Made by a program: the position numbers and the translations under genes. 64,000 bases of DNA. Origin: Hormiphora californensis (Eukaryota > Ctenophora > Tentaculata > Cydippida > Pleurobrachiidae). Location: NCBI GenBank assembly GCA_020137815.1, contig CM035358.1:6866842-6930841 (forward strand). The letters run 5' to 3'. The notes beneath the pieces are model-generated. The model searched no databases. It saw only the letters and a program-made list of their open reading frames with translations, and was not told the DNA's origin. Positions 25,401 to 39,018 of this stretch are shown piece by piece. Every line of letters begins with the position of its first letter. The first letter of the stretch is position 1.

Positions 25401-26695
25401 TAACCTCCTAGGTACACTAGAAAAGTGAGATCGTGGCGTAGAAACTAGAGAGGAAGAGAGATACAGGCATTTATATGCAGGGGGAAAGTGTCGTATCAAA
25501 ATCGCGAAAATGATGCGACACTTTTCCAAAATTCTCGGGAAGAGCGAAATTTTGAAAAAATCAGGTTGTTTCAAAGTTTTTTGAGGTAGGCTCATAGGTG
25601 GTTGGTCCAATCAGGTTAAAACCGGTACTACGTGAAAATTCAGACAAAACTGTTCGACCGACTTCTCACCGATTTTTGAGATCAGCCCTACTTCCAGAGC
25701 TATGGCGATTTCAAAATATTTGGTCGAAAAGTGGTTTTTTTGAGGTCATTTTTTATATTTCTCTAGTTTCACCTGTACTTGCTCATTTTTCGTCTAGTTT
25801 TGACCTAGACATAGACAATTAAATTCTCTAAACGATGTACTTTGTTTCAAGTCGCTAACATAAAAACAAACTGAGCAGCAAGCAATTCTTTGCATGTTGT
25901 CATTTTGTGCTAGTCGTTTGTGCGGAGAATTTCAAAACGATGCGACACTGGTGACAGACCCTGGTAAGCACTAAGCAGCTCAACAGGTCGTTAGTCCTGT
26001 CTGAACAGTTGGAGAACTCATCGGTGTAAATGATCGTCCTTGCAGATCCCAGTCCTCAGATTTGACTTGATGTAACGCGCGCGGGTGTGTTTGTTATGTT
26101 TTGTGCGCGAAATAACTTCAAAAGTGCTGCGCGCGTGGTATTTATCGATCATCACCATATCTCATGACTGGGCTAAAACAACTGAGAATGATGACAAGCG
26201 TGACAAGGTACAAGTGTAGCAACACACATTGCTTTAACCCAACAACTCTCTCCAGGCTGTATCTCAAGTACCACACGACAAATCAGATCTTGTGTGGGTT
26301 TCTAATTGGTGGTTTTAATGGTGCTCTCTGGTTTATTCTTCTAGAGAAATTTGTCGGTCCTTATTTCCCTATCATCGCATCACTGTAAGTTAACCCCTAA
26401 TTAGCCCATAAAATATATTCCGGTCGCATTCAGTTGTTGAGTATTAAAAGTATTCCCCCTCTCCTCAACTATCTATCCCACCATATCCATCTCTAAATGG
26501 CGCTATTCCCTAACCCCCTCTCTTACCTAACTCCCCTCTCTTACCTAACTCCTCCTCTCTCTCCACTGCAGGCCCATTTGTGAGATGCTCCTGATAAAAG
26601 ACTACTCCCTGATACCTAATGTGTTGTGGTGCGAGTATCACTGTATCAAACAGGAGATGAGGTCTCGTCTCAAGAAATATGTTCGTCCCGAGTGA
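8424..26695 (+). CDS. DOLPP1: Dolichyldiphosphatase 1 (DOLPP1), 7 exons
   Basis: ER-membrane enzyme removing a phosphate from dolichyl pyrophosphate, so the lipid carrier of N-glycosylation can be reused. Exons: 8424-8475, 21515-21615, 23042-23126, 23452-23551, 23633-23731, 26256-26384, 26572-26695. All phases match, giving 229 residues (human 238). Exon 1 encodes the family-typical W-x-PVT-x-THVEYP start. The PAP2 phosphatase motifs are KX6RP (K69-P77), PSAH (92-95) and SRX5H (S145, R146, H152), followed by Gln where other PAP2 enzymes have Asp, as is usual in DOLPP1. Several hydrophobic spans fit a multipass protein. Intron 1 is about 13 kb and contains another gene and corrupted sequence. 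Intron 5 begins with a 2.2-kb palindrome that splits the SR codon region. Family assignment is firm; linking exon 1 across intron 1 rests on phase and homology. Confidence 0.9.
9248..9311. repeat. CT microsatellite in DOLPP1 intron 1
   Basis: Pure CT run of about 60 bases. Confidence 0.9.
9479..9521. repeat. GA microsatellite in DOLPP1 intron 1
   Basis: Pure GA run, inverted relative to the CT array about 200 bases upstream. An ACACAG/AGAACAC-rich stretch follows to about 9620. Confidence 0.9.
9959..12811. mobile_element. Composite foldback cluster (A-B-C-A'-C'-B')
   Basis: Six blocks in inverted pairs. A (9959-10228) is inverted at 11222-11492. B (10235-10557) is itself a hairpin with ends TTATGCCAAAAACTAACAG and a CT microsatellite at its centre; an inverted copy B' lies at 12489-12811 with a GA centre. 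C (10558-11215) is inverted as C' (11493-12488), and C' is interrupted by a separate 300-bp palindrome at 11763-12061. Arms are 85-95 percent alike by eye. No transposase is seen. The layout suggests serial insertion of foldback elements into each other inside intron 1 of DOLPP1. Confidence 0.8.
11763..12061. repeat. Near-perfect 300-bp palindrome with hammerhead-like core
   Basis: Arms of about 140 bases meet near 11915, where TTTCAAACTGAG is repeated. On the + strand at 11962-11987 the sequence reads CTGATGA, then a GACGT-TAA-ACGTC stem-loop, then GAAAC. This order matches the conserved core of hammerhead ribozymes. The same core is on the - strand at 11838-11863. One extra T follows CTGATGA, stem III would be very short, and I could not find a convincing stem I, so activity is doubtful. 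Confidence 0.7.
13251..13348. repeat. CT microsatellite
   Basis: Long CT run; a GA array in the opposite sense follows at 13455-13498. Confidence 0.9.
13455..13498. repeat. GA microsatellite
   Basis: GA run with GGGA interruptions. Confidence 0.85.
14255..14328. mobile_element. MITE family B copy
   Basis: Inverted ends CTGGTCCGGCGGCGCCGACC and GCCGCCGCCAGACAG around a core containing GAGAATCAAAACG. The same ends and core recur near 28348, 36648, 36848, 40983 and 43139. Non-coding. Confidence 0.65.
14332..14402. repeat. 18-bp tandem repeat
   Basis: Four copies of CATTCTGAGAATGTGTGC, just upstream of the TATA-like box of the peptide gene. Confidence 0.9.
14445..14451 (+). promoter_or_regulatory. 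TATA-like box of the nested peptide gene
   Basis: TATAAAG 137 bases before the ATG at 14588, suggesting its own promoter inside the DOLPP1 intron and a start near 14475. Confidence 0.45.
14588..15054 (+). CDS. Secreted cysteine-rich peptide precursor, 2 exons
   Basis: Exons 14588-14642 and 14891-15054 (GT-AG, phase 1) give a 72-residue precursor. Residues 1-18 form a clear signal peptide: MK start, hydrophobic Leu/Phe/Ala core, small residues before the Glu-Gly junction. The exon border sits at the end of the signal, a usual layout for secreted peptide genes. The mature part (about 53 residues) is Gly/Trp-rich with eight Cys spaced C-x4-C-x3-C-x6-C-x12-C-x5-C-x6-C-x4-C, enough for four disulfides, and ends CGW. 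I do not recognise the family; it has no Cys-Cys pair and does not match defensin, macin, EGF or common knottin spacing. A secreted defence, signalling or matrix peptide is possible. It lies in the same orientation within DOLPP1 intron 1, with its own TATA-like box. Confidence 0.75.
14698..14757. repeat. Interstitial telomere-like repeat
   Basis: Degenerate CCCTAA/CCCCAA units, the complement of the animal telomere repeat TTAGGG, in the intron of the peptide gene. Confidence 0.75.
15055..15387. other. Short spacer with hairpin element remnant
   Basis: GGGGTTATTTCGTAACCA at about 15058 matches an end of MITE family C. From about 15346 a GACTAGCGCACCCA...GGGTGCGCCTCAA hairpin begins, whose intact relative is at 51297-51366. 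Confidence 0.5.
15388..21190. other. Corrupted low-quality sequence, probably artefact
   Basis: Base composition changes abruptly at about 15388 into stretched homopolymers, and by 19300 the text is almost entirely runs of 5-20 identical bases. Normal sequence returns sharply at about 21190. Long open frames here encode only Pro, Gly, Phe and Lys tracts on both strands at once, which is a composition effect. The break falls where a related element (51297-51366, minus sense) has a strong CACCCGG/CCGGGTG hairpin. A read or consensus failure at a hairpin is the simplest explanation. Real sequence and length of DOLPP1 intron 1 are unknown here, and no gene should be called. Confidence 0.9.
21618..22349. 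repeat. 20-bp minisatellite in DOLPP1 intron 2
   Basis: About 35 copies of GGTTGTTTAGTGTGGTTAGT, starting directly after the exon 2 donor, with occasional TTTAATG variants and extra GTTAGTG insertions. The strand is very G/T-rich. No open frame. Confidence 0.95.
22684..22834. repeat. GA microsatellite, interrupted
   Basis: GA array with GGGA and AAGA interruptions in DOLPP1 intron 2. Confidence 0.9.
23738..25962. mobile_element. 2.2-kb near-perfect palindrome at the DOLPP1 exon 5 donor
   Basis: Arms 23738-24797 and 24897-25962 are inverted copies, nearly identical over more than 1 kb, with a loop of about 100 bases. The ends read AGGGTCTGTCACCAG and CTGGTGACAGACCCT. The host sequence GGTAAGC is present on both sides (23731-23737 and 25963-25969), a target-site duplication of 7 bp, or 8 if the shared A is counted. 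The target was the splice donor itself, so a second copy of the donor GTAAGC now lies at the far end. No coding region is credible; matching open frames in both arms are the same sequence read twice. Confidence 0.9.
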
Positions 26696-27122
26696 ATAAC
26701 ACTTACCCGCATCAGCTCCATATATTCCTAAATCCGCAGCGTTTACGCAGTGAATACGCAGTACTTCAGCAGTGATATGTGCTGAAGTATGACGAGAGAG
26801 TGTATCGGCTGAGCTGTGTATCTGATATCTAGGTTGAATTGGGTTATGTTGTATTATAATAGTTTGGGACAATTATATATTAGTGAGCGAGGGTTAGCAA
26901 GAAATATAATTATTATTAGTATGAAATTATGTAGTATGAAATGACAGGCCTATGTTATAGATGATTGAATATAATACATATTTTAAACTCAATTGGCCAA
27001 AAGAGACCTATCTGAGCTCAGAGCTGCTTATATCTTGTATCGCAATATAATTAAATCAGTTGGCTGCGTTAGAACAGGGGCCGATTCTGTTTGATCAATA
27101 TTTCGTGGCTGATTTGACTGTA

Positions 27123-27207
27123 CAGTTTGACCCCGATTTACCGGGACGCTCGGGGGAAAGGGTTTTGCCCGGTAAATTGGGGTGCCCGGTAAATCGGGGT
27201 CCGACTG
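27123..27207. mobile_element. 85-bp pogo/Tigger-like MITE
   Basis: Ends CAGTTTGACCCCGATTTACC and GGTAAATCGGGGTCCGACTG are inverted and flanked by TA. The CAGT-(C/T)-x-GACCCCGATTTA terminus is typical of pogo/Tigger elements. A related, rearranged copy lies at 57543-57730. Confidence 0.65.
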
Positions 27208-27332
27208 TATTACGAGATCGGTTCCGTGGCTGATATTCTCTCCAGATATATTTCTACAGTTGGTCCTTGTGTGTGGGAAAGGGTGTATTAATTTTATCTT
27301 GTTTTGCTACTTCTCTTTTTACGCCTACTATA

Positions 27333-27842
27333 GTGGGAGACACTAGCGTGGTACACGCAAAAAAATGTGCGCCACCCCAATTTCGTTTTTCAAAAAACAC
27401 GCAAGAAAAGGTTTTTCAAGATCGACTTTTCACGTTTTGGCTCATAACTCCTGTTCCTGATAAGATAAAGACTTCAAACCTTCGCCATTCGATGGGGCTT
27501 GAAATTCCCTTTCCAACGGTATGCAAACGATTTCTGTAGCTCATCAGGAACCGGAGATATGATCAATTATGATAATAACCGCGTAAGTTTCCTTCGGCAT
27601 TATCATAATTGATCATATCTCCGGTTCCTGATGAGCTACAGAAATCGTTTGCATACCGTTGGAAAGGGAATTTCAAGTCCCATCGAATGGCGAAGGTTTG
27701 AAGTCTTTATCTTATCAGGAAAAGAAGTTATGAGCCAAAACGTGAAAAGTCGATGTTGAAAAACTTTTTCTTGCGTGTTTTTTTAAAAACGAAATTGGGG
27801 TGGCGCACATTTTTTTGCACGTACCACGCTAGTGTCTCCCAC
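27333..27842. mobile_element. 510-bp foldback element, TA flanks
   Basis: Two inverted arms of about 250 bases begin GTGGGAGACACTAGCGTGG and meet near 27590. TA flanks both ends. The inner arm (ATATCTCCGGTTCCTGATGAG) is also present at 62873-62930, so the two elements are related. Confidence 0.8.
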
Positions 27843-28347
27843 TACTACTACTTGACGGGTTGATATGATGACGATATATATCATACAGTGCTATTATCAA
27901 ATAATTTACTGTTTCTCTTACACAAAACACCTTGTTTTGAACTTGTTTCTACCGGTCGGGATTGAAATCTGTCAGGCCAATGCTCTGACAGGACCCCATG
28001 TGAGCGCCAGATATCTGGCGAGACAGATTACAATTGGAGGAAACTAGAAGTAGAGGGGAGAATCACACGTCACTTTTGTACACGTGGTTCAACGGATACG
28101 TGTGATCACACTTCTGCAGCTGGTACCAGTACCATGGTAACAGAGAAACTCTCTCTCTCTCTGTTACCTTGGCAACAGATAGTGCATCATAACCAAAACC
28201 ATTACCATGTACTGTATAGTGCCCAAAAACATGTGTACTGTGGTTGATGGGGGCTGGGGACAAGTCATACCCTCGCTTTGCTAACATGTGTTCAGGGACA
28301 GCTGTGCTGATTTGCTGTTAGGCCAACGCTCTGACAGCACCCAAGTC

Positions 28348-28404
28348 TGTCTGGCGGCCCCAGACCCCGTTTCCATTCCTAGATTGGGTTGGCCCCGCCA
28401 GACA
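28348..28404. mobile_element. MITE family B copy
   Basis: TGTCTGGCGGCCCC and GGCCCCGCCAGACAG inverted ends; a further CTGTCTGGCGGGGC half-copy follows at about 28412. It abuts a GTTAGGCCAACGCTCTGAC palindrome at 28316. Confidence 0.6.
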
Positions 28405-29125
28405 GATTCCACCCTGTCTGGCGGGGCATGGCTATTGCCATAATTTCACCCAATGCCCGACCCAGCTTTACTAGAAGCCCCCTGGAGGGTCAAGTTCCCA
28501 TTTCTCTCCCATCATCAATGGCCATTTCCCCATGATGGGGAGGGCCTCAAGAGAAGGGTTGGTGATTCACCTACCCTTTCTTTAGTTGAGTTATTTCTCT
28601 CGTTTTTGGTTTCTCTTTGGAGGAAACGGGGAATAAAAGAGCAAACTTAGAGTTGCGTATCTCACTTGGTTACGAAACAACCCCTTCGCGGCAAGAAACG
28701 GGTAACTTGGTTATCAAGTATATCTGACTATCTCAGATCACAGCCGGGGATACAATTATTGTTCCAGACCATCCATAATATCTCTGGATATCCCTCCTCC
28801 TCCTCTCTGGCATAAATAGTGCAATCACAGCGGGGTAGAAGAAAGGGAGCCATATCAAGAGGGAGAGAGATATAATAGCTGCAAGGGGGGCTTGCAGGTG
28901 CTAGCTTTTTTCACCACCACATCACATGTATATCTCGAGCGCTGCCCCCCATTTGGTGTTAATTTTAGCCTCCCCTTGTTTAACCAAGCTACCACACTAA
29001 CGTTAGATCACGTGGAATCTGTGCACCGCTATTTTAGATTAGACTGTGGTCCCCCCATACTGCACTTGCACCTTCTCACTGCAGCTCTCTTATATCTGCA
29101 CACTCTCATAGATTCAACCTATCAC

Positions 29126-29128
<3 letters not shown>

Positions 29129-29174
<46 letters not shown>

Positions 29175-29182
29175 TCTCTCTT
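29129..29182. repeat. CT microsatellite
   Basis: CT run about 450 bases before the large intronless gene. Confidence 0.9.
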
Positions 29183-29636
29183 TCATAATTATCTTTTAGA
29201 TCACTTCCGGCTAGAGATCTCAAGAGCACACCCGCTGCAGCCCCTTATCATCTGCCATTTCAATTCAATGCTGTATCTGTTTCGCTTGTTAACACACTCT
29301 CGAGCTCTGATTCACGCTATCGAAACATTTTCTCAACTTATTTCAGTTTGTATGTGATATTATCTAGTTTGTATCTGACCCTAGCCTTCAATGAATCCTA
29401 TTCAGCTTCAAAAAGTTAAATGTTGGAGCTGAATGAGGGTAGGGTACAAGCTAGACAACCGGGTTTGGTTATTTGGATGGCTATAAACTAAAGTATAAAA
29501 TTATAGTTGTATCTCATTTTGAATTCCTTGACAACTTGACCTACAGACCGATTCTAATCCAGTACTAATGCCTTTCCCCCTCTTCTCTAGCTAAGCACAC
29601 GCTACACTAGCTCTCTCACCCACCCAAACACACAAC

Positions 29637-32567
29637 ATGGGTCATAAAGGAAGGTCTAAGCGTGGACACCGTCACAGCTCCGGAGGTGGAGGCGCCAACA
29701 TGATGATGGCAGGAGGCAGCGGAGGTATGATGATGTCCGGTGGAGGTATGATGTCCTCAGGTGGATTTGAAACTCTCAACATGGATCAGATGAACATTGT
29801 GGAGGGTGGATCTAGTGGATTTATCGGTTTCCCCTCCGCTGGTATTGTCTCCGGTAACGGTATGTACAGCGTAACCCTTGCTGATGGTAACTGTGTTGAG
29901 ATAGACGAGAGCTGCATCAAACAGAGCAGGAGAAGCGCCACCAAGTTCAGCTGTATGATTGATGGAGTGAAACACAAGATCAAGTCCCACCAGCTCGCCC
30001 CCTGTGTGGCCACCTACTCCCAATCCGAGGTGGTGACTGATGGAGATGTCCTCAGAGTCCGATCTGCCACTCCCGCTGCTGCTGACGGTGCCATTGAGTA
30101 CATCCACCAAGTGAGTTCATCTGCAGTCAGCCGTCCCTCCCCCATCTCCTTCTACCCCTACTACAAGATCAAGATTGGTGACTCTGTCAAGGTCCTCCCT
30201 TACCATATCGTTAGCGCTGGCAAGGCTTCCCGCCGGTTCTTCCGATTCAGGTATGACGGTAAGACAATCACCATTCGAAAGTCTCACATCAGGCCAGTTA
30301 CCAAGCATTACAAGGTTATCCTGGATGGACGAGTCACTGAGATTGGGTGTCACAACATCCAGCCCTATGGTGATAACGCCTATCTGATCACCCATAATGG
30401 TGTCGAGAGGATTGTGGGTGCCGCATCTGTCCACTCCGGTGTCCAGGATGGTGCTGAGTTGATTACTGACGATGAGTCCAGTGAGGTCCAGAGGAAGCCC
30501 CTGTTTGTGAGTGCCAAGAGACACAGCTCTCACGTCCAAGAGGATACCGAGACTGGCAGGAGGTTCGGGCTCATCAAGAGATACACCAAGACAAAGAGAG
30601 GCAAGAGGGTGAGGAAGGTGCCAAGGAGGAAGAGCAAGGGAAAGAAGGATATCAAGATTTACGATGTCAGCTTCTGTCTGTGTTACCAGATCATTCTGAA
30701 CGGAGCCCACATTGTCATCCCCCAGCATAGGATCAAACAGTCCAAGAGGCACAGTGGGTACATGAGATTCCGATATAACAAGATGGTCTACTACATCACG
30801 CCCCAGACCATTACCCAGGCATTCTATGCCCCTGTGGTGGGATACTACAGCGTCGTTCTGGATGAGAAGGTTGTGGTTGTCAGTGGTCGAGAGATGGAGA
30901 AGCACTCTGAGAAGGATGATATCTACATCATCCGGGTTAACGGTGAGAGCTACGAGATTCACGCAACTGCTATCACCTTCCTCGGTGAGTTTGTCCTCGA
31001 GCCCGATAGAGAGATGCTGACTGATGAGGGAGAGAGCACCCCAGTGTCCTCTGAAGAGTCAGATACCTCCGACTCTGATGCGTCTGTATCTGGTCGAGAT
31101 GAGATCGTTGAGGATGCCAACGTGTACACAACCCGCACCTTCAAGATCCGTAAGAAGACCATCGCCACCTGTTACAGGATCCGACTGAATGGCTCGGAGC
31201 TCGTTGTACCCGTCTCCCAGGTCAGCCAGTGCAAGACCCGCCCTGGCATGCTCAGAATCAGCTACTATAACAAGACCTACTTCATCAATACTGATGATAT
31301 CGAGCTGCAGTATGAGACCGAGGTGACAGGATTCTACTCTGTCACTGTTAACGGTAACCCTGTTATCCTCACTGGTGATGACATTGATGAGAATACTAGC
31401 GATGGAACTTACATCTGCTACTACAAGAACTCCAGGTATGTCCTGGCACAAACCCAGATCATGTACCTGGGAGATTACCCTGTGATCCAGGCACCCAACT
31501 ACATGGAGACTGAGGTTGAGAGCAGCGAGGAGAGTGACTGTGCCACTCATCCTGACGAGGAATTCTCCGAGGAGGAGCCCCAGATGTGCATCTTTGTGAA
31601 CGAGAAGCCAAATATGGACATGACCCTCCCTGAACCTACCCAGGGATCTGTGATGGGATGGAAGGTATACATTGATGGTCGGTTCTATACCGTGCCCGCT
31701 AACAGGCTGAAGCAGCTGAGGAACGCTCCTGGGTTCATGGAGATCATCGTGAACAGGAAGTTGTACCACGTCTCCATCGAGAACATCCAGCCCATCATGC
31801 TGCCTACTGTCTACTTCATCACTATCCAGAACAAGCCCATCCTGGTACCTGCCAAGGATGTCCGTCGTCATCCCACTGAGGAGGGATACGTGATTGTGAA
31901 GTACCGAGGCCAGGACTACGTGATCGCTGTCTCTGAGTTGAAGTTGGCTGATGGAAGTAGTGTGAACTGGGATGATATCCCTATGGACCACGAGTACCTC
32001 ATCACCAGGACTACCAAGACTACCAGGAGAATCAGGAAGAAGAAGAGGAGTGGTAGGGACTACATGAGGACTTGTTCTCCTCTCTGTGACAAGGTCCGTG
32101 CCGCTGGACAGTCCGATGATGATGCTGCCAGTAACATTAACGCCGATAACTTTGCGGCCATGGCTCAGATCGCTGGAGCTTCCTCTAACTTCTCTCTCGG
32201 AGGTGCCACTCATGTGGTCGCCCCAGGAGGTGTTGTCATGGGACAGGGAGGATTTGGACACCATCTTAGTGTCCGACCTGCCTCCGGTGCTGGGCTAGTT
32301 AACATTGGAGCTAGTTACGGATATGGCGGTGGTATCGCCATGAGCTCTAGTCATGGTGGTGGACATGGAGGTTCCAGTCATGGACATGGAGGATCCAGTC
32401 ATGGTCATGGAGGAGGTCACGGCCACTCTTCTGGTCACGGTGGACATGCCCAAACGAGCCCCAGGGGAGGACAGCAGATGATGAGCATGGGAGGTCTCAA
32501 TGTGAGTCCTAAGAAGAGTAGCCGACACAGGAAGGGGTCTTCTTCTTCTAGCAGCAGCAGCAACTAG
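29637..32567 (+). CDS. Large repeat protein with Gly/His-rich tail, family not recognised
   Basis: Intronless, 976 residues, no signal peptide or membrane span. Residues 1-45 are Gly/Met/His-rich. A core of about 75-790 has nine short beta-rich units of the pattern Y-x-(V/I)-x-(L/I)-(D/N)-G-x-x-(V/I)-x-(V/I)-P, starting near 75, 174, 223, 343, 403, 511, 565, 674 and 724. From 174 on they come in pairs, and each pair repeats every 163-169 residues. Linkers alternate acidic Ser/Glu/Asp runs (about 270-285, 463-485, 625-650), resembling casein kinase 2 targets, with basic runs such as TRTTKTTRRIRKKKR. The C-terminus has GHGG/SSHGHGG repeats and ends in a Lys/Arg/Ser tail with poly-Ser. Codons favour C or G in third position, suggesting strong expression. 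Function unknown; a structural, mineral- or nucleic-acid-associated role is only a guess. Confidence 0.85.
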   Translation: MGHKGRSKRGHRHSSGGGGANMMMAGGSGGMMMSGGGMMSSGGFETLNMDQMNIVEGGSSGFIGFPSAGIVSGNGMYSVTLADGNCVEIDESCIKQSRRSATKFSCMIDGVKHKIKSHQLAPCVATYSQSEVVTDGDVLRVRSATPAAADGAIEYIHQVSSSAVSRPSPISFYPYYKIKIGDSVKVLPYHIVSAGKASRRFFRFRYDGKTITIRKSHIRPVTKHYKVILDGRVTEIGCHNIQPYGDNAYLITHNGVERIVGAASVHSGVQDGAELITDDESSEVQRKPLFVSAKRHSSHVQEDTETGRRFGLIKRYTKTKRGKRVRKVPRRKSKGKKDIKIYDVSFCLCYQIILNGAHIVIPQHRIKQSKRHSGYMRFRYNKMVYYITPQTITQAFYAPVVGYYSVVLDEKVVVVSGREMEKHSEKDDIYIIRVNGESYEIHATAITFLGEFVLEPDREMLTDEGESTPVSSEESDTSDSDASVSGRDEIVEDANVYTTRTFKIRKKTIATCYRIRLNGSELVVPVSQVSQCKTRPGMLRISYYNKTYFINTDDIELQYETEVTGFYSVTVNGNPVILTGDDIDENTSDGTYICYYKNSRYVLAQTQIMYLGDYPVIQAPNYMETEVESSEESDCATHPDEEFSEEEPQMCIFVNEKPNMDMTLPEPTQGSVMGWKVYIDGRFYTVPANRLKQLRNAPGFMEIIVNRKLYHVSIENIQPIMLPTVYFITIQNKPILVPAKDVRRHPTEEGYVIVKYRGQDYVIAVSELKLADGSSVNWDDIPMDHEYLITRTTKTTRRIRKKKRSGRDYMRTCSPLCDKVRAAGQSDDDAASNINADNFAAMAQIAGASSNFSLGGATHVVAPGGVVMGQGGFGHHLSVRPASGAGLVNIGASYGYGGGIAMSSSHGGGHGGSSHGHGGSSHGHGGGHGHSSGHGGHAQTSPRGGQQMMSMGGLNVSPKKSSRHRKGSSSSSSSSN

Positions 32568-33060
32568 ACGATGACGTCATAATGTGACGTCATGTTGTCA
32601 TGGTGATTGTGTTGCTATGGTAACAATCACTATGGAACATGATAAATTAAGGGACTATAATAATAACTGTCTAGCGGGACTACATATGTGAAAAACGGAA
32701 CAAAAAATGAACTGGGATATTATGATATTTTGTAGATAAACAACATTGTGTATATTTTTGTGTGTATGTTCGTGTGTATGTGTGATATAAATGAGAGATG
32801 CATCTTCATTTTCTGTTAAATTTTTGAGTTTTTCTTCCGAAACTAATACATATTACATACAATCATACATGATGGCATCTCTGGAATCTGGACCATATTC
32901 ATATCTGGGTTGAGATTTTAAGGGTCTACCATTCAACCACTTTTTACTGAGTGAAGCCTTCACAGTTACCATCTATTCTTCCCGATTGATCTCCCACTGT
33001 CAATATCATGACTATGGTCCAAGATCACGGTCATTCTCTCTGAGTCAGAGTCTGACTAAC

Positions 33061-33145
33061 CAGTAACCACCACCAGTAACCACCACCAGTAACCACCACC
33101 GCTAACCACCACCAGTAACCACCAGTAACCACCAGTAACCACCAC
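33061..33145. repeat. Tandem CAGTAACCACCAC repeat
   Basis: About seven units of 10-13 bases. Confidence 0.85.
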
Positions 33146-33270
33146 TACTGAGTAATACAATGGTACAAGATCCCGATCATATTCTCTAGCTGACTAACTA
33201 CCACTACCAACTACCAACAAGTCCATTATTATAACGACGGTCTGGCTACCTGAGTTACCCCCTACCGAGC

Positions 33271-33287
33271 GGAGAGAGAGAGAGAGA

Positions 33288-33347
<60 letters not shown>

Positions 33348-33352
33348 AAGGC

Positions 33353-33415
<63 letters not shown>

Positions 33416-33450
33416 GAGAAAGAGAGAAAGAGAAAGAGAGAGAGAGAGAG
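33271..33450. repeat. GA microsatellite, interrupted
   Basis: About 180 bases of GA with AAAG interruptions on the right. Confidence 0.95.
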
Positions 33451-33862
33451 TCTCCCTCCCTTGTTAATCCGATGGATTAGGTACGCACGTTGAGAGCCAC
33501 GGTTGTCATGGCAACAGAACCACCAAAGAGAGAACACTAATCAAGCAACCCTTCTACTCGAGAGGACTGACCATGCATTCATCTCTTTTATAAAAAAGAT
33601 CGGGGTATGAACAAAAACCATAGAGATTGTTTGAACTCAGCCGATAGGCAGGTCCTTATCAGGAATAGACCAATAACAACTGAGAACTCTCAGGCCTCAG
33701 CATCAAAGATTGTTTACGGGAGTGCGCTCAGGAATAGAAGAAGGATACTGTTAGCGCGATGCCTGACAGAATAAGCTGCAGATATGCCTCCTGAAGGTTG
33801 TTGCCCTTCAAATGATATTACATTCAATTCAAGAAGCTGCTGGGGTTTAGGTTAACTCTTGT

Positions 33863-33868
33863 TTTATT
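33863..33868 (-). promoter_or_regulatory. Polyadenylation signal of the GLIS-like gene
   Basis: AATAAA on the minus strand about 86 bases after the stop codon. Confidence 0.6.
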
Positions 33869-33953
33869 AAAGAGTTAGAAACAAATAAATTGAGATACAA
33901 ATTGTAACAAATATATTAATTAACACAGAGTAGAAATAACACAAATATCGTAT

Positions 33954-38602
<4,649 letters not shown>

Positions 38603-38928
38603 CTGAGGAAGGAAATTACGGGAGGGTCTGATTGAGACATTGCGGTTGAGTCGCTGTGTATGAACAATTCAACAGTCAGTTTTGTTGTTTTCAGTGCTCT
38701 GTTCCCGGTCATTATAACCAACCGAACACATGTTCTGGGCATAGCTGTATCATGCCGATACGAGTACATAATTTGTCATGAATTCTTCATGTGGCAGTTT
38801 TAACCTTTGTCAAGTTTCACGTTGCAGGTTCCATCTGGTGTGGCTCACAGTCATACTGCATTTTATTTCTGCGAGGGTTCGGCAGATCCAGTTCCATCAA
38901 CATCAAGTTGGAAGCTTTTCGAAACTAG

Positions 38929-39018
38929 TAAACAACCAATCAGAACTCGTTATTTAGGTCATGTGACTGGTTATCAGCCAATCAGGGACCAGTATTTCCT
39001 GATTCGGTCGGTTCCTGG
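38929..39018. mobile_element. MITE family A, copy 2, left end lost
   Basis: Right end ATTCGGTCGGTTCC is intact and the left GGAACCGACC end is missing. A direct repeat starting TTGGAAGCTTTTCGAAACTA lies at 38908-38928 and 39019-39039, longer than a normal target duplication. Confidence 0.7.

Larger units (their letters stand above)
26696..29636. other. Intergenic region after DOLPP1
   Basis: Holds a pogo-like MITE, a 510-bp foldback element, a family B copy, two GTCAGGCCAATGCTCTGAC-type palindromes (about 27970 and 28316), two X-box-like palindromes (28129-28141 and 28163-28176) and a CT array at 29129. A TTCTCTAG near 29590 could be the acceptor of a 5' UTR intron of the next gene; TATAAAA at 29494 is an alternative promoter element. 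No further gene is supported. Confidence 0.55.
32568..33953. other. 3' flank between convergent genes
   Basis: No gene seen. Contains CAGTAACCACCAC tandem units (33061-33145), an interrupted GA array (33271-33450) and X-box-like palindromes at 32611 and 33502. Confidence 0.6.

Noticed and set aside
24090-25610. Two almost identical open frames of 99 and 100 codons in opposite directions
   Set aside because: They are the two arms of the palindrome read in mirror image, with no signal, domain or codon bias.
30117-32264. Long antisense open frames opposite the 976-residue gene (281 and 401 codons)
   Set aside because: Shadow frames caused by GC-ending codons of the real gene; no independent motifs.
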